DNA from: Mastacembelus armatus
Taxonomy: Eukaryota; Chordata; Actinopteri; Synbranchiformes; Mastacembelidae
DNA: 64,000 nucleotides
Assembly (NCBI RefSeq): GCF_900324485.2
Contig: NC_046656.1
Span: 15,407,904-15,471,903 of the forward strand
Reading direction: 5' to 3'
Below are positions 41,401 to 52,160 of the stretch, in pieces. The notes beneath the pieces are model-generated. The model ran no database searches. It saw only the letters and a list, made by a program, of their open reading frames with translations, and had not been told where the DNA came from. Both the position numbers and the translations under genes were made by a program. Numbering within the stretch: position 1 is the first letter of the stretch; every line of letters begins with the position of its first letter.

Positions 41401-44378
41401 TTAAACATCTACCAAAATGTGGGGATACAAAGCATATAATGATAAAACACAATGAACTTAACGTACGATGATGAGTTGGTCTTCATTGTCTTTATCTCTT
41501 CTCCTTCTCCCAGTTCGATCTTTAGCTGAAAGAGACTGTAGTGACGCCATCTGGCCCGAGGGGGTGCTGCAGGACACTGGAGGATGCAGAGCTGCATTTT
41601 TTAACCTGCAGGACAAAAATAACAGCACATATTGTAGTGTTGTCAGGTTTAACCTAAACAAAATCTCCATGCACCATATTAAATGTTCAAGTGTTGTTCA
41701 CCAGACAAAACAGTCTCACCTCTTGGATGCAGAGCCAAAGATGGGGTACACCGCTGCAGGTTCTGAGGACAAAAACATTTAAATGGAACAAGATATTTTA
41801 AACAGACAGTGGTGACAAAGCTGCTGATGTCTCGAAGATTTTGATGTGTACTAGCTGAATGTCTCTATCATAATGGGACTGGCACTGTATATTTACCTTT
41901 GGGAGAACTGGAGGCAGCACAGGTGGGGCTTACATCACTCAGATCAAAGACAGACTCAGAGCCACCATCTGTCAGAGGATCATTCTGGGGAAAAAGTTCA
42001 ACATTGTTAATGTTCTATATTGCAACTCTAGTTCAACTGTATGAACCCTTCTTTGCTGGGTCACTGGAGGTAAACTTGCAGGGCTGTACCAGAGTTTTAA
42101 TGGATGAAACTGTAGATGCACGACTTTGTTCTGGAGTCCTTGTCAACACAATTGTCAGCTCCTTGGTAAGCCCATATTTCTCATGCAACATTTCAGCAGA
42201 GCTGAGGGAAGAAGATTAACAATTTTTTTTTTTCCTGTCTGAAGACTGCAACGATGCATTTTCATTTTGGAAGACAAAAAAAGTCAAACTTTGACACATC
42301 ACCAAAGCACCTCAGTGACCGTGGAGTTTCAGGCTCTTGACCAACCGAATCCATCCAGTCTGCTGGATCAAACTTTGCCCTCTTCTTGGTGCTCATTTGG
42401 TTCTCTTCTGTCTCCATTGGCTGAACAGTCTGCAGAAACAACCAGGATAAAATATCAACTGCAAACCAGCAAACAAAATCATAACTTAAAATTTCTCATA
42501 TACATTTAGACATATTTTCTCACAGTATCAAATCTGGTAACATTTGAACTACAACATCAAGCTGCACACTATTTTACACAGTAACAAAGTCAGTCTATAA
42601 AAACGTGTGACAATCAGTTATTCAGTTTTACAAGAGGACAGGATGTAGATAAAATTACAGGAATTACAGGTTGTATGTCCTGTTAATGCAAACAACAGCT
42701 GGAACGTAAGGTGGAGGATGTGTGGGGCAATGATCCATGCATAATGTAGCAATAGCATTCAGAATTTACTTCACGATACCTAACATCATGTTTAAATGGG
42801 GGCACATTTCAAAGTCTTCATTTAAAAGAAATACAGTATAAAACAAAACAGCACCTCTCCTCACCTGTTCAGGATGCTTCTGTTGCTTGTTCATTGCTGC
42901 TGCAGTCTGCTTTGGTTTCTCACTCTTCATCTGTGGCAAAGCTGCTTGACTTTTCCCCTGCACTGAATTTGGCCTGGGGCAGGATTTTGGTGTGGACTTC
43001 TTGTACATGGATGTAAGTTTCTTTCCAGTACCAAAGAATGCAGCTCCAACAAAGATCTTAGGTTTAGGCTTCAGGCTGCTGAAAGTGATGGTGACTGATT
43101 TCTTGGACTCCGCAGGTTTAGTTCTGTTGGCAGGAGCAGCAGCTGTGGTAGATGCTGATGTGCCCACGACACTGTTAAATTGAATGATTAGAAAGTCCAA
43201 TTAAAGTTAAATTACAACTAAAATGCAGTACCTATGATGTCCAAAACCCAACGATGAGTGTCAGAAAACTAGAAGCACTGTGAATGAATTGTGATTCATA
43301 AGGAAACAGACCTGCTTTTAGGTTTTGGCAGCTTGACTGTCTTCACAGATGTTGTATAGCCTTTGATACCCATCTTCCTCACATTACTAGAGCCTGCAGA
43401 CAACTTTCTTTGCTTGTTGCCTCTTTTTATGTTCTTCATATTCTTTTTCTCTGGCTTTTTGGCCGGGGAGGGAGGTGACGGCAGAGACTCCTTTATCGCC
43501 TTCCGCTCTAGAGGAGTGAGATAGATGGGCTTTTGCTTGCCATAAAAGGAGCTTGTAACCACAGAAGGTTTGTATGGAGACTGACGCGGCAATTTGGCTG
43601 GTGAGCCTAGATGAAGAGACAAACAGGTATGTTTTAGAAACCGCTAAGTAAAGATGCCAACCAATACCATCAGTCCAAAAAACATCTTTGTACACTGAAC
43701 ATCAAGCTTGACTTTCAGCAATCCAACCTACCTGCTGTTTTTTTGGGGGATTTCTGTGGCGAGGGACAGTTTTCCTTGTTGAGACGCACTGGCTTCTTCC
43801 TTGGGGACCTCCTCTTCATGGGGGACATCTCCTCCTTCATCCCCCTCTTGGCTGGGTGACTGGAGGTAGGGTACCAAAACATCAGTCACAATGAGGAAAA
43901 AGGTGCTTCTAGTTAGGGTTACCTATACCACAACCTAATTTGTGATAAGTTTGTTAACCCATGCAAGTAATACATTATGTAACTGTGCTGCGTCTATATA
44001 GAGATGATATCATGGTGTTTTGATAATAGAAGAATAAGACAAACATTTGCTGGTTGCAACTTTTCAAACATTAAGACTTGATGTGTTTCTTGGTCAAAGT
44101 GGGTTTCTAAGGGCTTTGGACAGACACTACAAGCAACCTGAACAGGTCACATTGCAGATTTGTCATTTTCAGAAACATTATCAAGAACATAACTGACAAA
44201 TTACTGAAACCGAGCACTTGTAAAGCAGGATATACTACAGTGAATGGTATAAAATGAGAAACGTTATGAATATGGCTTACATTTGGGCAAAAGGACAAGA
44301 ATCCTCACACCCTGTGTGTTCATACCTGTCAGAGTCCAGAGGGGAGAGCTTCCTCTTTCTGGTGGTAATGGGCATCAT
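38490..44378 (-). CDS. esco2: Establishment of sister chromatid cohesion N-acetyltransferase 2
   Basis: Acetylates SMC3 in S phase to lock cohesin on sister DNAs; loss of the human gene causes Roberts syndrome. Fourteen coding exons in transcript order: 44378-44326, 43859-43732, 43606-43312, 43171-42865, 42429-42311, 42201-42090, 41984-41897, 41762-41720, 41605-41467, 40895-40764, 40406-40317, 40074-39931, 39154-38970, 38622-38490. All phases join, giving about 655 residues (human 601). The start is the [10 protein letters not shown] exon. Box-like motifs shared with human are [13 protein letters not shown] and [11 protein letters not shown] (PCNA-binding-like). The zinc finger is C440-x2-C443-x14-H458-x3-H462, preceded by DQLIIDAGQK. 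The acetyl-CoA loop is RRQGIA (599-604), and the C-terminal core runs [19 protein letters not shown]. The donor of exon 6 (42090) is weak, so that junction is less certain. The gene is head-to-head with ccdc25. Confidence 0.96.
39160..39925. repeat. Degenerate AGT/ACT triplet tract filling an esco2 intron
   Basis: Almost the whole 776-base intron between exons 40074-39931 and 39154-38970 is built from variations of agt, tag, agg and aat triplets, alternating with blocks of the complementary act, cta, cct and ctt. About ten switches of strand composition occur. The blocks are mutually complementary and could form long imperfect hairpins. Only the first and last few bases look like ordinary splice-site sequence. 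Confidence 0.85.
40081..40145 (+). repeat. CA repeat, G run and A run in an esco2 intron
   Basis: A short (CA)n tract is followed by a run of G, then cagacaga, then about 18 A residues. It lies just outside the acceptor of the 40074-39931 exon. Confidence 0.9.
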
Positions 44379-45026
44379 CTCACCTGCACACACACAATCA
44401 CATTAGCAGCTCTTCAGAATAACATAGAAAATAACACAACAGGATGTTTATTAAATACTGATGCCAGAGTATCTTGCTTTAAATGATGCTAATTCAAGAT
44501 TTAACGTGACTGTTCATGGAGACTGCAGGGAGGTCACCCCGGTAAATTACAGCCCCAGTCATGCACATCCACGAAGTTACTGACAGATATATTGATCCGG
44601 GCTCTCACTTCAAGGTCACGTCTGAAACTACTTCTAAAACGTTCTGCTCTCTGCACAAATGTGGATTATCGCGACATGAGCTTCGGTTAGCTTAGCGCTA
44701 ACGTTACATGCTAGCTCAGCGCTTATACAGGTTGATATCAATGGCTAATTGGCGGGATGGCTAACCAGCGTTTACCAAGTTTGCTTCTGTCCGCAGCAAA
44801 AACGAAGAACGAAGTAAAGACGAGCTAATATCGACTAACGAACTGTTGCTAAAACTTTGTCATAGCTGACAGATTGTATTCCGAACAGTGACATTTGTCT
44901 GTGGGTTATTATTCGGACGAAAAAGGCGTCTTAACTCAATGCTCCCAGTAAGTAGTTAAATACGTCGTTAAGGTGAAAAACACATAAATCACAAAACTTA
45001 AAAACACACGTATCAAGTCATCTTAC
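40896..45026 (-). other. esco2: Upstream esco2 introns, nothing else seen
   Basis: Introns longer than 300 bases include 40896-41466, 42430-42864, 43860-44325 and 44384-45026. They hold no repeats or RNA genes that I recognise. The last one separates the leader exon from the ATG exon, whose acceptor tgtgtgcag ends at 44384. Confidence 0.65.
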
Positions 45027-45130
45027 CGGACAAGTTCACGTCGCGTCACATTAAACGGTAAATGTTGGTAAAAAGCTGAGAATGTGGGATATTTTGCTGT
45101 TTCTTCTACCCGCGTTTCTACTCTGTGTTT
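45027..45130 (-). other. esco2: esco2 non-coding leader exon (upper limit uncertain)
   Basis: A donor (cttgtccg|gtaaga on minus) ends the leader exon at 45027. Its 5' end is not visible in sequence, so the upper limit given is a guess placed before the promoter motif at 45129. Confidence 0.45.
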
Positions 45131-45145
45131 TGAACAGCGCGCGAA
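45129..45145 (-). promoter_or_regulatory. esco2: CDE/CHR- or E2F-like element of esco2
   Basis: Read on the minus strand, a GCGCGC core is followed closely by TTCAAA, which allows a CDE-spacer-CHR reading with a four-base spacer. The GC core followed by AAT on plus also resembles an E2F site. ESCO2 expression is S/G2-linked in other vertebrates, so either reading is plausible. Confidence 0.35.
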
Positions 45146-45759
45146 TGACTCTTACAAAAAAAGTACACCGGAAACGGATAGAGCAGTTCATAGAGTGGCG
45201 GACAGATGGAAACATTTCTGGTCCTAGCTTTCAAAATAAGAGTTTTTGTTTAGTAAATGGTGATTTATGAGAATGAGTATGGATGTGAACACTTTAGGCG
45301 TAATTATAATGTCACATGTAACCGCTGCAGACATAAAATTGTTTGGTTTTAACATTCTGAGATAAAACTACAGAGATTAGGGTTACAAATGCGTTTGCAA
45401 GACAACGACAAACCAATAAAGCTGCTTCTGATAAATGAAGTTCACTAAAGGCTATGCATTCACTACAAGTAGTTAAGAAAATAGCTATAAAAGAGTTGTA
45501 ATTGTAATCTTGCAATATTAGTCTTATTTCAAACTTTTACTTTGCAGACAATGTTGTGTACTTCCTGTCCGGTACACGCTAGCTTTACGCAGCTAGAGAA
45601 CAACTTCCCGGGTCAAATTGTGCATGCGAAAACTGGCAGCAGCACCGATCAGTTGGTTTACAGCTGATGATCTTTACCTGTGTTCATAACAAGCGTGTTA
45701 GCCTCAAAGTTTATGCACATACTGTTCATATTTAAGTTGCGAGTTTTTTTTTAAATAAA
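45131..45759. promoter_or_regulatory. Shared esco2-ccdc25 bidirectional promoter region
   Basis: The leader of esco2 (minus) and the ATG of ccdc25 (plus) are 733 bases apart with no gene between. An ETS-type ACTTCCTG is at 45560-45567, and an NRF1-like gtgcatgcgaa lies near 45620. Both are typical of TATA-less housekeeping promoters. No TATA box was evident at either end. Confidence 0.5.
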
Positions 45760-47654
45760 ATGGTGTTTTACTTCACAAGTGCCGGTGAGTAAACACACTA
45801 GCAGTGCTAGCTAGTAGCTTAGTTAGCCAGTACTATTTCTTTAAAGCTGTATCGTTACGATTAAGTTAGTTAGTGTGTTTTTATGTTTTTATGCCTGTTC
45901 CTTTTATGTGTTATGTGCACTCTGATGTGGTTGTTTAACTCTTCTCTCAGTGGTGGAGCCTCCCTACACGTTATACATGGGAAAGGACAAGTATGAAAGT
46001 AAGATTTCTATATTTTACATTGGAGAAACATCCTTTCTGACACGTTTACATGCTGCCTTGTTTTTCTCTGTCCCTCAGATCATTGTATTTACACTCTTGA
46101 ATCAGTACTGTCATGACACATAAATGATATCACATCAATTTTAAAATTACGGGATTGTTTTGCAGATGAAGATCTAATAAAGTACGGGTGGCCTGAAGAT
46201 ATCTGGTGAGATTTTCTGTATTTTTATACCTGGTAAAGATGGGATTTATTATTCTTAGCTGTAATGGCTAATTCTGAAGCACAGTTAACAGAAGAGAACA
46301 AAACAGTCTGAATATAACATTTTACAACTGAACTGAAAAATGTCTATTTCCTTCACATTCAGGTTTCATGTGGACAAACTGTCTTCAGCTCACGTTTATC
46401 TGAGATTACCAAAGGTAAGAAGTAAACAATAAACTCGACACTCAATTGTACACAATCACTGGGTAAGAAGGTAGGATTATCAGATTGCTGCTGCTGATTG
46501 ATCTGGGCATATCTTTTCTAGGGTCTGACCATAGATGATATTCCCCCAGAGGTGCTGATAGACTGTGCACAGCTTGTGAAAAACAATAGCATCCAAGGTA
46601 AAGTTTAGCTTCAGAATAACTTCACGTCGCTTGTAGAATGAGTTATGAGATCTGGGTTTAAGAATGACTCTGTTGCTGTCTTGGTTTGGTTAAACCAGAA
46701 GGATCATTATAACAGCTGATCAAAGTGCATCAGATCCACTACATTTAAAAAAAAATCCACAAAATATCCACATATACTGCTGTTGTTTTTGACACATACT
46801 TATTGCACTTTGTCTTCACTGTATATTAGCCTTATTGTGCTTTGTGATGTCAGGCTGTAAGATGAACAACATCAACGTGGTTTATACACCATGGGCCAAC
46901 CTGAAGAAAACTGGGGACATGGACGTAGGACAGATTGGCTTCCATCGACAGAAAGAGGTAAGTAAACTGTAACCAAAATAAAAACACTTCATTTGTACAG
47001 TATATCAAGGATGTAACAAAAACTTTGAACAACCCAGACGTCTTGGTGGAGAGGTGTATTATCAAACTTACATTTTTATACTTACATAAATGAATGGCTT
47101 TTCACAGGTAAAGATCGTGGCAGTGGAAAAGAAAATCAATGAGATTGTAAACCGTCTGGAGAAAACTAAAGTAGAACGCTTCCCCGACCTGGCAGCAGAG
47201 AAGGAGTCGAGAGATAGAGAGGAGAGGAATGAAAAGAAAGCTCAACTCCAAGAACAGAAGAGGAGAGAGAAGGAAGAGCAGAAGAGGAAAAAAGAGATGG
47301 AAGAACTCAGGTACATCTGCTCTTTGAATGATTGAATGATCAAGATCATATATGTTCATGCAATAAACATTTGCGACCTCACGCTACAACAGGTTATTTT
47401 GAGAACACTGCATACATGCTGCTATTATTATTGTAGTATTATCAAAATCAATGTTTTGGTTTCTTTTTCCAGGAGCTATTCAACACTGATGAAGTCTGAA
47501 AACATGCAAACTAATGAGGTCAGTCAGTCTTACCGTGCTATAGAAATTGTTTTAGCATTGTAAAACAATAGAACAATGGATGTCATTCCGAAGATATGTG
47601 TCCTTCACTGGATGTCATTTACAGGATGGCTATGATTCAGATGACTTCATGTAA
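45760..47654 (+). CDS. ccdc25: Coiled-coil domain-containing protein 25
   Basis: Small conserved NFACT-R domain protein, reported in mammals as a membrane sensor of neutrophil extracellular trap DNA. Nine coding exons: 45760-45784, 45951-45998, 46166-46205, 46363-46414, 46522-46597, 46854-46957, 47108-47310, 47473-47518 and 47625-47654. They join in phase to 207 residues (human 208). It starts MVFYFTS and continues with [34 protein letters not shown] and [13 protein letters not shown], all close to human. From about residue 143 to 184 it is a charged coiled coil rich in Lys, Glu and Arg ([13 protein letters not shown] onward). It ends in DSDDFM, the conserved acidic tail. The start is fixed by the MVFYF match; a single base separates it from an upstream AATAAA-like run. 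Expressed divergently from esco2. Confidence 0.97.
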
Positions 47655-48680
47655 GAGGTGTAGACCAGGCAGAGAGCAGACAGATTCCTCCAACACTCAG
47701 ATCTGCTGTTCAGATGCTCCCCAGCTGCTTTTGCTTGCCGTAACTCTGCAGTGACATGTGGGACAAAAGACAAAAAACAAATGGATACCTTTTGCTTTTG
47801 GAAATTGAACAGAAAGTGAACCATTGTGGGAAAAGCACTCAGACGTCTTCCACATACTGACTGGTTCAGATGCTGCTTTTAGACCAAACCCAGCTGTCGG
47901 ACCTCTTCATCACAGGATGACACCTGAAGAACACAGGACAACAGGAATAACAAGAGGGTCACTTTAGGGAGAAACAATCAAACCTCAAGTTTTTGATTGG
48001 GTTTTCACTGCCATGTCAGCTGATGTATGCTAAAACTAGAGGCTGTAAACTATAACTACAGATCTAAAGACTACAATACTCACTTTTATCATGTGTTCTG
48101 TTCTCTGAATGTGAGATTTTGTTGAATACTTTTCAATGTATGAGTGATAAACTCACTAAGCAGTAATTGGCACCACATTAAAGAGTTTCTTGTTTTGTTA
48201 AAAGTGTCCAGTACTTTCACATATGATCAACAATCGACTTGTATGAACAGTTTTACATATAAAGGCAGCATTACTTTACACCTGCAGATTTGTGTCTGCA
48301 ATTTTGCAATACTCAGTAGATACAATGCTTTTATTAACAAAACTGAAACATTTTTCAGGTTTAAGATAAACTATAAAGAGTAGATTAGGGCACTTGGTTG
48401 CAAATGTTTTATGTTTGTATTTCCCCTGTAGGTGGCAACATCAACACATCTACACCATAGATGTGTCGAGTATCTGCAGGTGTGAAACGCTGATGATGGT
48501 GCTTTTTTTAAAAAAAAATTGCTGTGTCTGACAATGGCTGAACAGCTGGACCTGTGGAAGATCTGTAGCCTGTTAAATGTGGAGAAAATTTGCAAAATGC
48601 TGTTGTTGAGATTTACAATTCTGTGAGGTCCTCTGCATGTAAAAATACTAAATAAAATTTTAAAATAGTTTCACTTAATT
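47655..48680 (+). other. ccdc25: ccdc25 3' UTR
   Basis: About 1 kb of non-coding sequence follows the stop and ends at an AATAAA at 48651-48656. No competing reading frame with a recognisable product was seen. Confidence 0.65.
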
Positions 48681-49160
48681 TGATCATGCAGAATTTTGGG
48701 ATAATTTCAATGATTTAGCTCATTTGTATCAATTTTTATTATGTTCTGTTTCTGCTCCAATATTTAAATTCAGAATCACAATATAAAGATGGCTGTTACA
48801 TGACAGCAATCCCAAAGGACTGCAGCAAACCTTTTGAATACTAAATCTATACCAGTAAATTAGTGGTGTTGAGATATTTATATATTTTAGATGATCTGAT
48901 ATCCAGCTGCTTTGAGTGGAGGAAAATATACTAAAATAAATGTCTTATTATAATGTCCAGGTGCTACTCTAAAAACTACACCTCTCCCTTTATTGTTTTG
49001 TCTAGAAATCTCTACCACACTGAAATATGTTGATCTCAATTGATAAAATAAATTATGAATCTGTAACAATACTTTGATATTATATATTCAATACTTTGAT
49101 ATTATATATTACATTTTTCTTCACGTTTCCTAAATGTTCAAAATTAAGAAAAAAGCTTCT
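48681..49160. other. Spacer between ccdc25 and tRNA array
   Basis: AT-rich sequence with one small exact tandem duplication at 49067-49110. The plus-strand A run just before 49161 gives the T run that terminates the first tRNA gene on minus. Confidence 0.7.
49067..49110 (+). repeat. Exact 22-base tandem duplication
   Basis: Two adjacent identical units, 49067-49088 and 49089-49110, each containing actttgatattatatatt. Confidence 0.9.
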
Positions 49161-49233
49161 TGGAGGATGCGGGCATCGATCCCGCTACCTCTCGCATGCT
49201 AAGCGAGCGCTCTACCATTTGAGCTAATCCCCC
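49161..49233 (-). tRNA. tRNA-Ala (anticodon AGC), copy 1
   Basis: Seventy-three bases fold as a full cloverleaf without intron. The acceptor stem pairs GGGGGAT with ATCCTCC and contains the G3-U70 wobble that identifies tRNA-Ala, with discriminator A. The anticodon loop reads CTTAGCATG. The internal A box (TAGCTCAAATGG) and B box are present. A T6 terminator follows on the minus strand. Confidence 0.98.
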
Positions 49234-49583
49234 GCATTTACCTGAACTCCATGTTATCCCTTATATACAAAAACCTGCCATTCAAGCACTAGCGTTGACC
49301 AAATGAAAACAAATACAGCCCCTGCGTGGGAAGAGACTTAATTATGGCAAGTCCACACAGCAGTAGCTAACCGTGCTTGTCCGACTTCTGCCTTCACTTG
49401 GCTTCTTCCCTCCAACGAGACTAAGGATTTTACAAGATGAGACTCAGTATTATTTTCAACCAAACCATACTACTGAGCAGTCGCATGGCTCAGCGACCTT
49501 TTGGTAAATGCAGTCACTGAGCCGTCACAGAAAATGGAAAACTACTTCCCATAAAGACAAATTAAGGCGGAAAAATGTAGAGC

Positions 49584-49656
49584 TGGAGGATGCGGGCATC
49601 GATCCCGCTACCTCTCGCATGCTAAGCGAGCGCTCTACCATTTGAGCTAATCCCCC
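49584..49656 (-). tRNA. tRNA-Ala (anticodon AGC), copy 2
   Basis: Identical over all 73 bases to copy 1. Flanks are unrelated to copy 1. A T5 terminator lies just downstream on minus. Confidence 0.98.
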
Positions 49657-49883
49657 TGCTGGAAACACTGCAGTTCGGTTAATTTGCTCAGGACTAAAAG
49701 CAGAATTTACAGAGTGGCAGCTTCTTCCAGCTGTTTTGGTTATTTTTCACGCCACACTGTTTGCTCTGGTCCAAACCAGCTGAAACGAACCAAAATGCAG
49801 TCACGTGACAACACCCGCTTCAACGTATAGGTTATATGATAAAATTAAATAAGTTTCGAGAAAACGAGAAAAAGAAAACCGGC

Positions 49884-49956
49884 TGGAGGATGCGGGCATC
49901 GATCCCGCTACCTCTCGCATGCTAAGCGAGCGCTCTACCATTTGAGCTAATCCCCC
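49884..49956 (-). tRNA. tRNA-Ala (anticodon AGC), copy 3
   Basis: Identical to the other copies. The downstream minus strand has TTTT followed by a second T run, so termination should be efficient. Confidence 0.98.
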
Positions 49957-50654
49957 GGTGTCACATCCGCATATATAGACACGTAATATTCATGAATATT
50001 TACTCTATTTAATATTTACTTTATCTAATTTAATCTATTTCCACTCAACGTATAAAGACTAGCTTGGTTTCCTACAAAAATCTTTCACCCAGCAGCAAAA
50101 ATATTCACTAAAGGAATTATAGGAATAGATATAAACTCACCGTATCGAAAGTTGGCGTGACGGAGCCCAGTAGGTTAGTTGATTTCATATTATTTCGACT
50201 TTGCCTTTCTTGGGCCCACACAATTGGGCATCACCATGCTCCAAGGCGACCATGATAACAGCTCCACGATGGTGCCACATTATCTGCGTGGATTCCAAGA
50301 CCAGGTTTGGTAAATTAGCTGAAAACATGGACGCTCGTGTCATTAGCTTTTGAACAATGGACCTGCCTTGTGTGATTGGTAGAAATAAAAAGGATTTAAG
50401 TCGTGTAATTGGTCGCGGAAACATGTACTCTGTCATGTCATGGCTTTTGAAAGATGAAGCTAGCCCTGTCATTGGCTGGGTTTGTGCAGACACCTGCTGT
50501 ATTGTTTTGCTTAAGGAGTGTTGAGATTTCTCAGCATAAATGACACACTAGTTTTGTGTTTCACCCACTCGAGTCACTACAAACTGCAGTCAAAATAACT
50601 TAAACAATATATCCAATGCTCATAATAGTACAAAAATTAGCCAAATAGAAAACT
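49957..50654. other. Spacer between tRNA copies 3 and 4
   Basis: A 102-codon minus-strand open frame covers 50185-50493. On the minus strand three CCAAT-type motifs occur within about 110 bases near 50,380-50,480. I see no product or exon structure and treat it as non-coding spacer. A lost promoter cannot be excluded. Confidence 0.5.
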
Positions 50655-50727
50655 TGGAGGATGCGGGCATCGATCCCGCTACCTCTCGCATGCTAAGCGA
50701 GCGCTCTACCATTTGAGCTAATCCCCC
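50655..50727 (-). tRNA. tRNA-Ala (anticodon AGC), copy 4
   Basis: Identical to the other copies, separated from copy 3 by about 700 bases. A TTTT terminator is present on minus. Confidence 0.98.
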
Positions 50728-51050
50728 AATACAGAGGTACTATACGAAGATACATTATGATAAAGGTAGCGCTAGCTCTATTGGTGGTTAGTCCAAGTCA
50801 GCGTTTCACACAGAAGTCACGAATAAAATACATATGAATCGGCAATTCTACAAGCGTCAAGCGGTAAGGACGCCACCAAAACTACTGAAAGACGTTCTAT
50901 AACTTGCTTCTCCAGCTGGTAGTTCCACCAAGTACGACAGTTTTGATGAAAATTAACTAATTCCCACGTTTTGACAATGACCATGTGGTGCCATTTGTCT
51001 TCTCAACCACTATTCTTACTGGTGAAAACAAATTAACCAAAAACGTGAAA
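50728..51050. other. Spacer between tRNA array and tmem214 3' end
   Basis: Unique-looking sequence with no recognisable gene or repeat. Confidence 0.6.
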
Positions 51051-52096
51051 TGGGTTGAAAGTCTTTATTATAAATCATTTACATTACAAAGTGAGACCTG
51101 TGTTAATCCATCCAAACATCTTATTTGCAAGAGAGAGTTAGTGAATCAGCTGGTCAGAAACTTTTGCCTTGCCCAGAGGAAGGGGTTCTTAAGCTATTTT
51201 TTGGTGTACAATAGGACATTGTCTGATCTGATCTCATTAAGTTCTCATTTGTTCCACTTTCACAGACACACACAGAATATCAGCGTTCAAGTATGACCAC
51301 ACAGTTGCAGTGCTGATTTTAGTTCAGGTACTGAACTACTGATGGCAAATGAAGAAATGCGAAAAACAGCAGACGAAACATGAAGCAGAAAAGACAAGAC
51401 AGGGAGACAGAGGGACAGCAGGTACATGTCTTCTCCTTCTGGACTGACGTGATGCTCTTTTTGTTCGTTTTAATTCATGCTGTCCAGTCCAGCAGATGTG
51501 AGCCTTTCCTCACAAATTTTTTTCTGTTGTAGGTTATAGGTTAAATTGCAAGGTGCCCGACTGAGGCTTGAGGCTTTATTAAACCTGACAACCATACTGC
51601 ATCTGCTCTGACTTCAGAGTGAGCTGGACAAAATGCTGAAGATGATTTGGACTTCAGACTTTAACTGACAAGGTGTTCAGTGGTTCAGAGAGGTCTGGAA
51701 TATATTTTTTGGGTCTTTCCCTGCCCTTTATCATGTTTTCACATAACACTTTTTATATCTTTAAATAAAAATGGTTTATAAATCATTTACAAACCTACAT
51801 TTTCTATAAATTACAGAGTTTAACTCAGAGGTTAAAGCAACAGCTGAAATTTGCAGTAGAAAACTCAAGGAGGGAGAGAGATACAACCTCTGTGTCCAGC
51901 AGTGACAAAAAAAGACTGGTAGAAAAAAAACATCTATAGAACAACAAACTGATAAAATATAGCCAAAGCAAGAGATAGAAGGATCCTTTTGAAAGAGAGT
52001 CTGTCTGACACAACAGTGTCCAATAATTGTTTAGAGAGGACCTGACACAGGGCAAGTCAGCCTCAGAGTGAGTCAGTGTGTATATATAACTTCCTG

Positions 52097-52139
<43 letters not shown>

Positions 52140-52160
52140 TAGTCAGCATCTGGGATGTTA
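51050..52160 (-). other. tmem214: tmem214 3' UTR
   Basis: The sequence beyond the tmem214 stop on minus is non-coding. A poly(A) signal (TTTATT on plus) at 51064-51069 marks a likely end, and another near 51,573 could give a shorter form. A (TG)n tract at 52098-52134 lies close to the stop. Confidence 0.6.
52098..52134 (+). repeat. (TG)n microsatellite in tmem214 3' UTR
   Basis: Uninterrupted TG repeat of about 37 bases. In the transcript it reads as CA repeat. Confidence 0.95.

Noticed and set aside
50185-50493. A 102-codon minus-strand frame with CCAAT motifs, considered as a histone gene
   Set aside because: The protein does not resemble any histone or other family I know; it is probably chance open frame in tRNA spacer.
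49161-50727. Regular identical repeats that could suggest a CRISPR-like array
   Set aside because: The repeats are complete tRNA-Ala genes with cloverleaf, internal promoter boxes and terminators; the host is a vertebrate.
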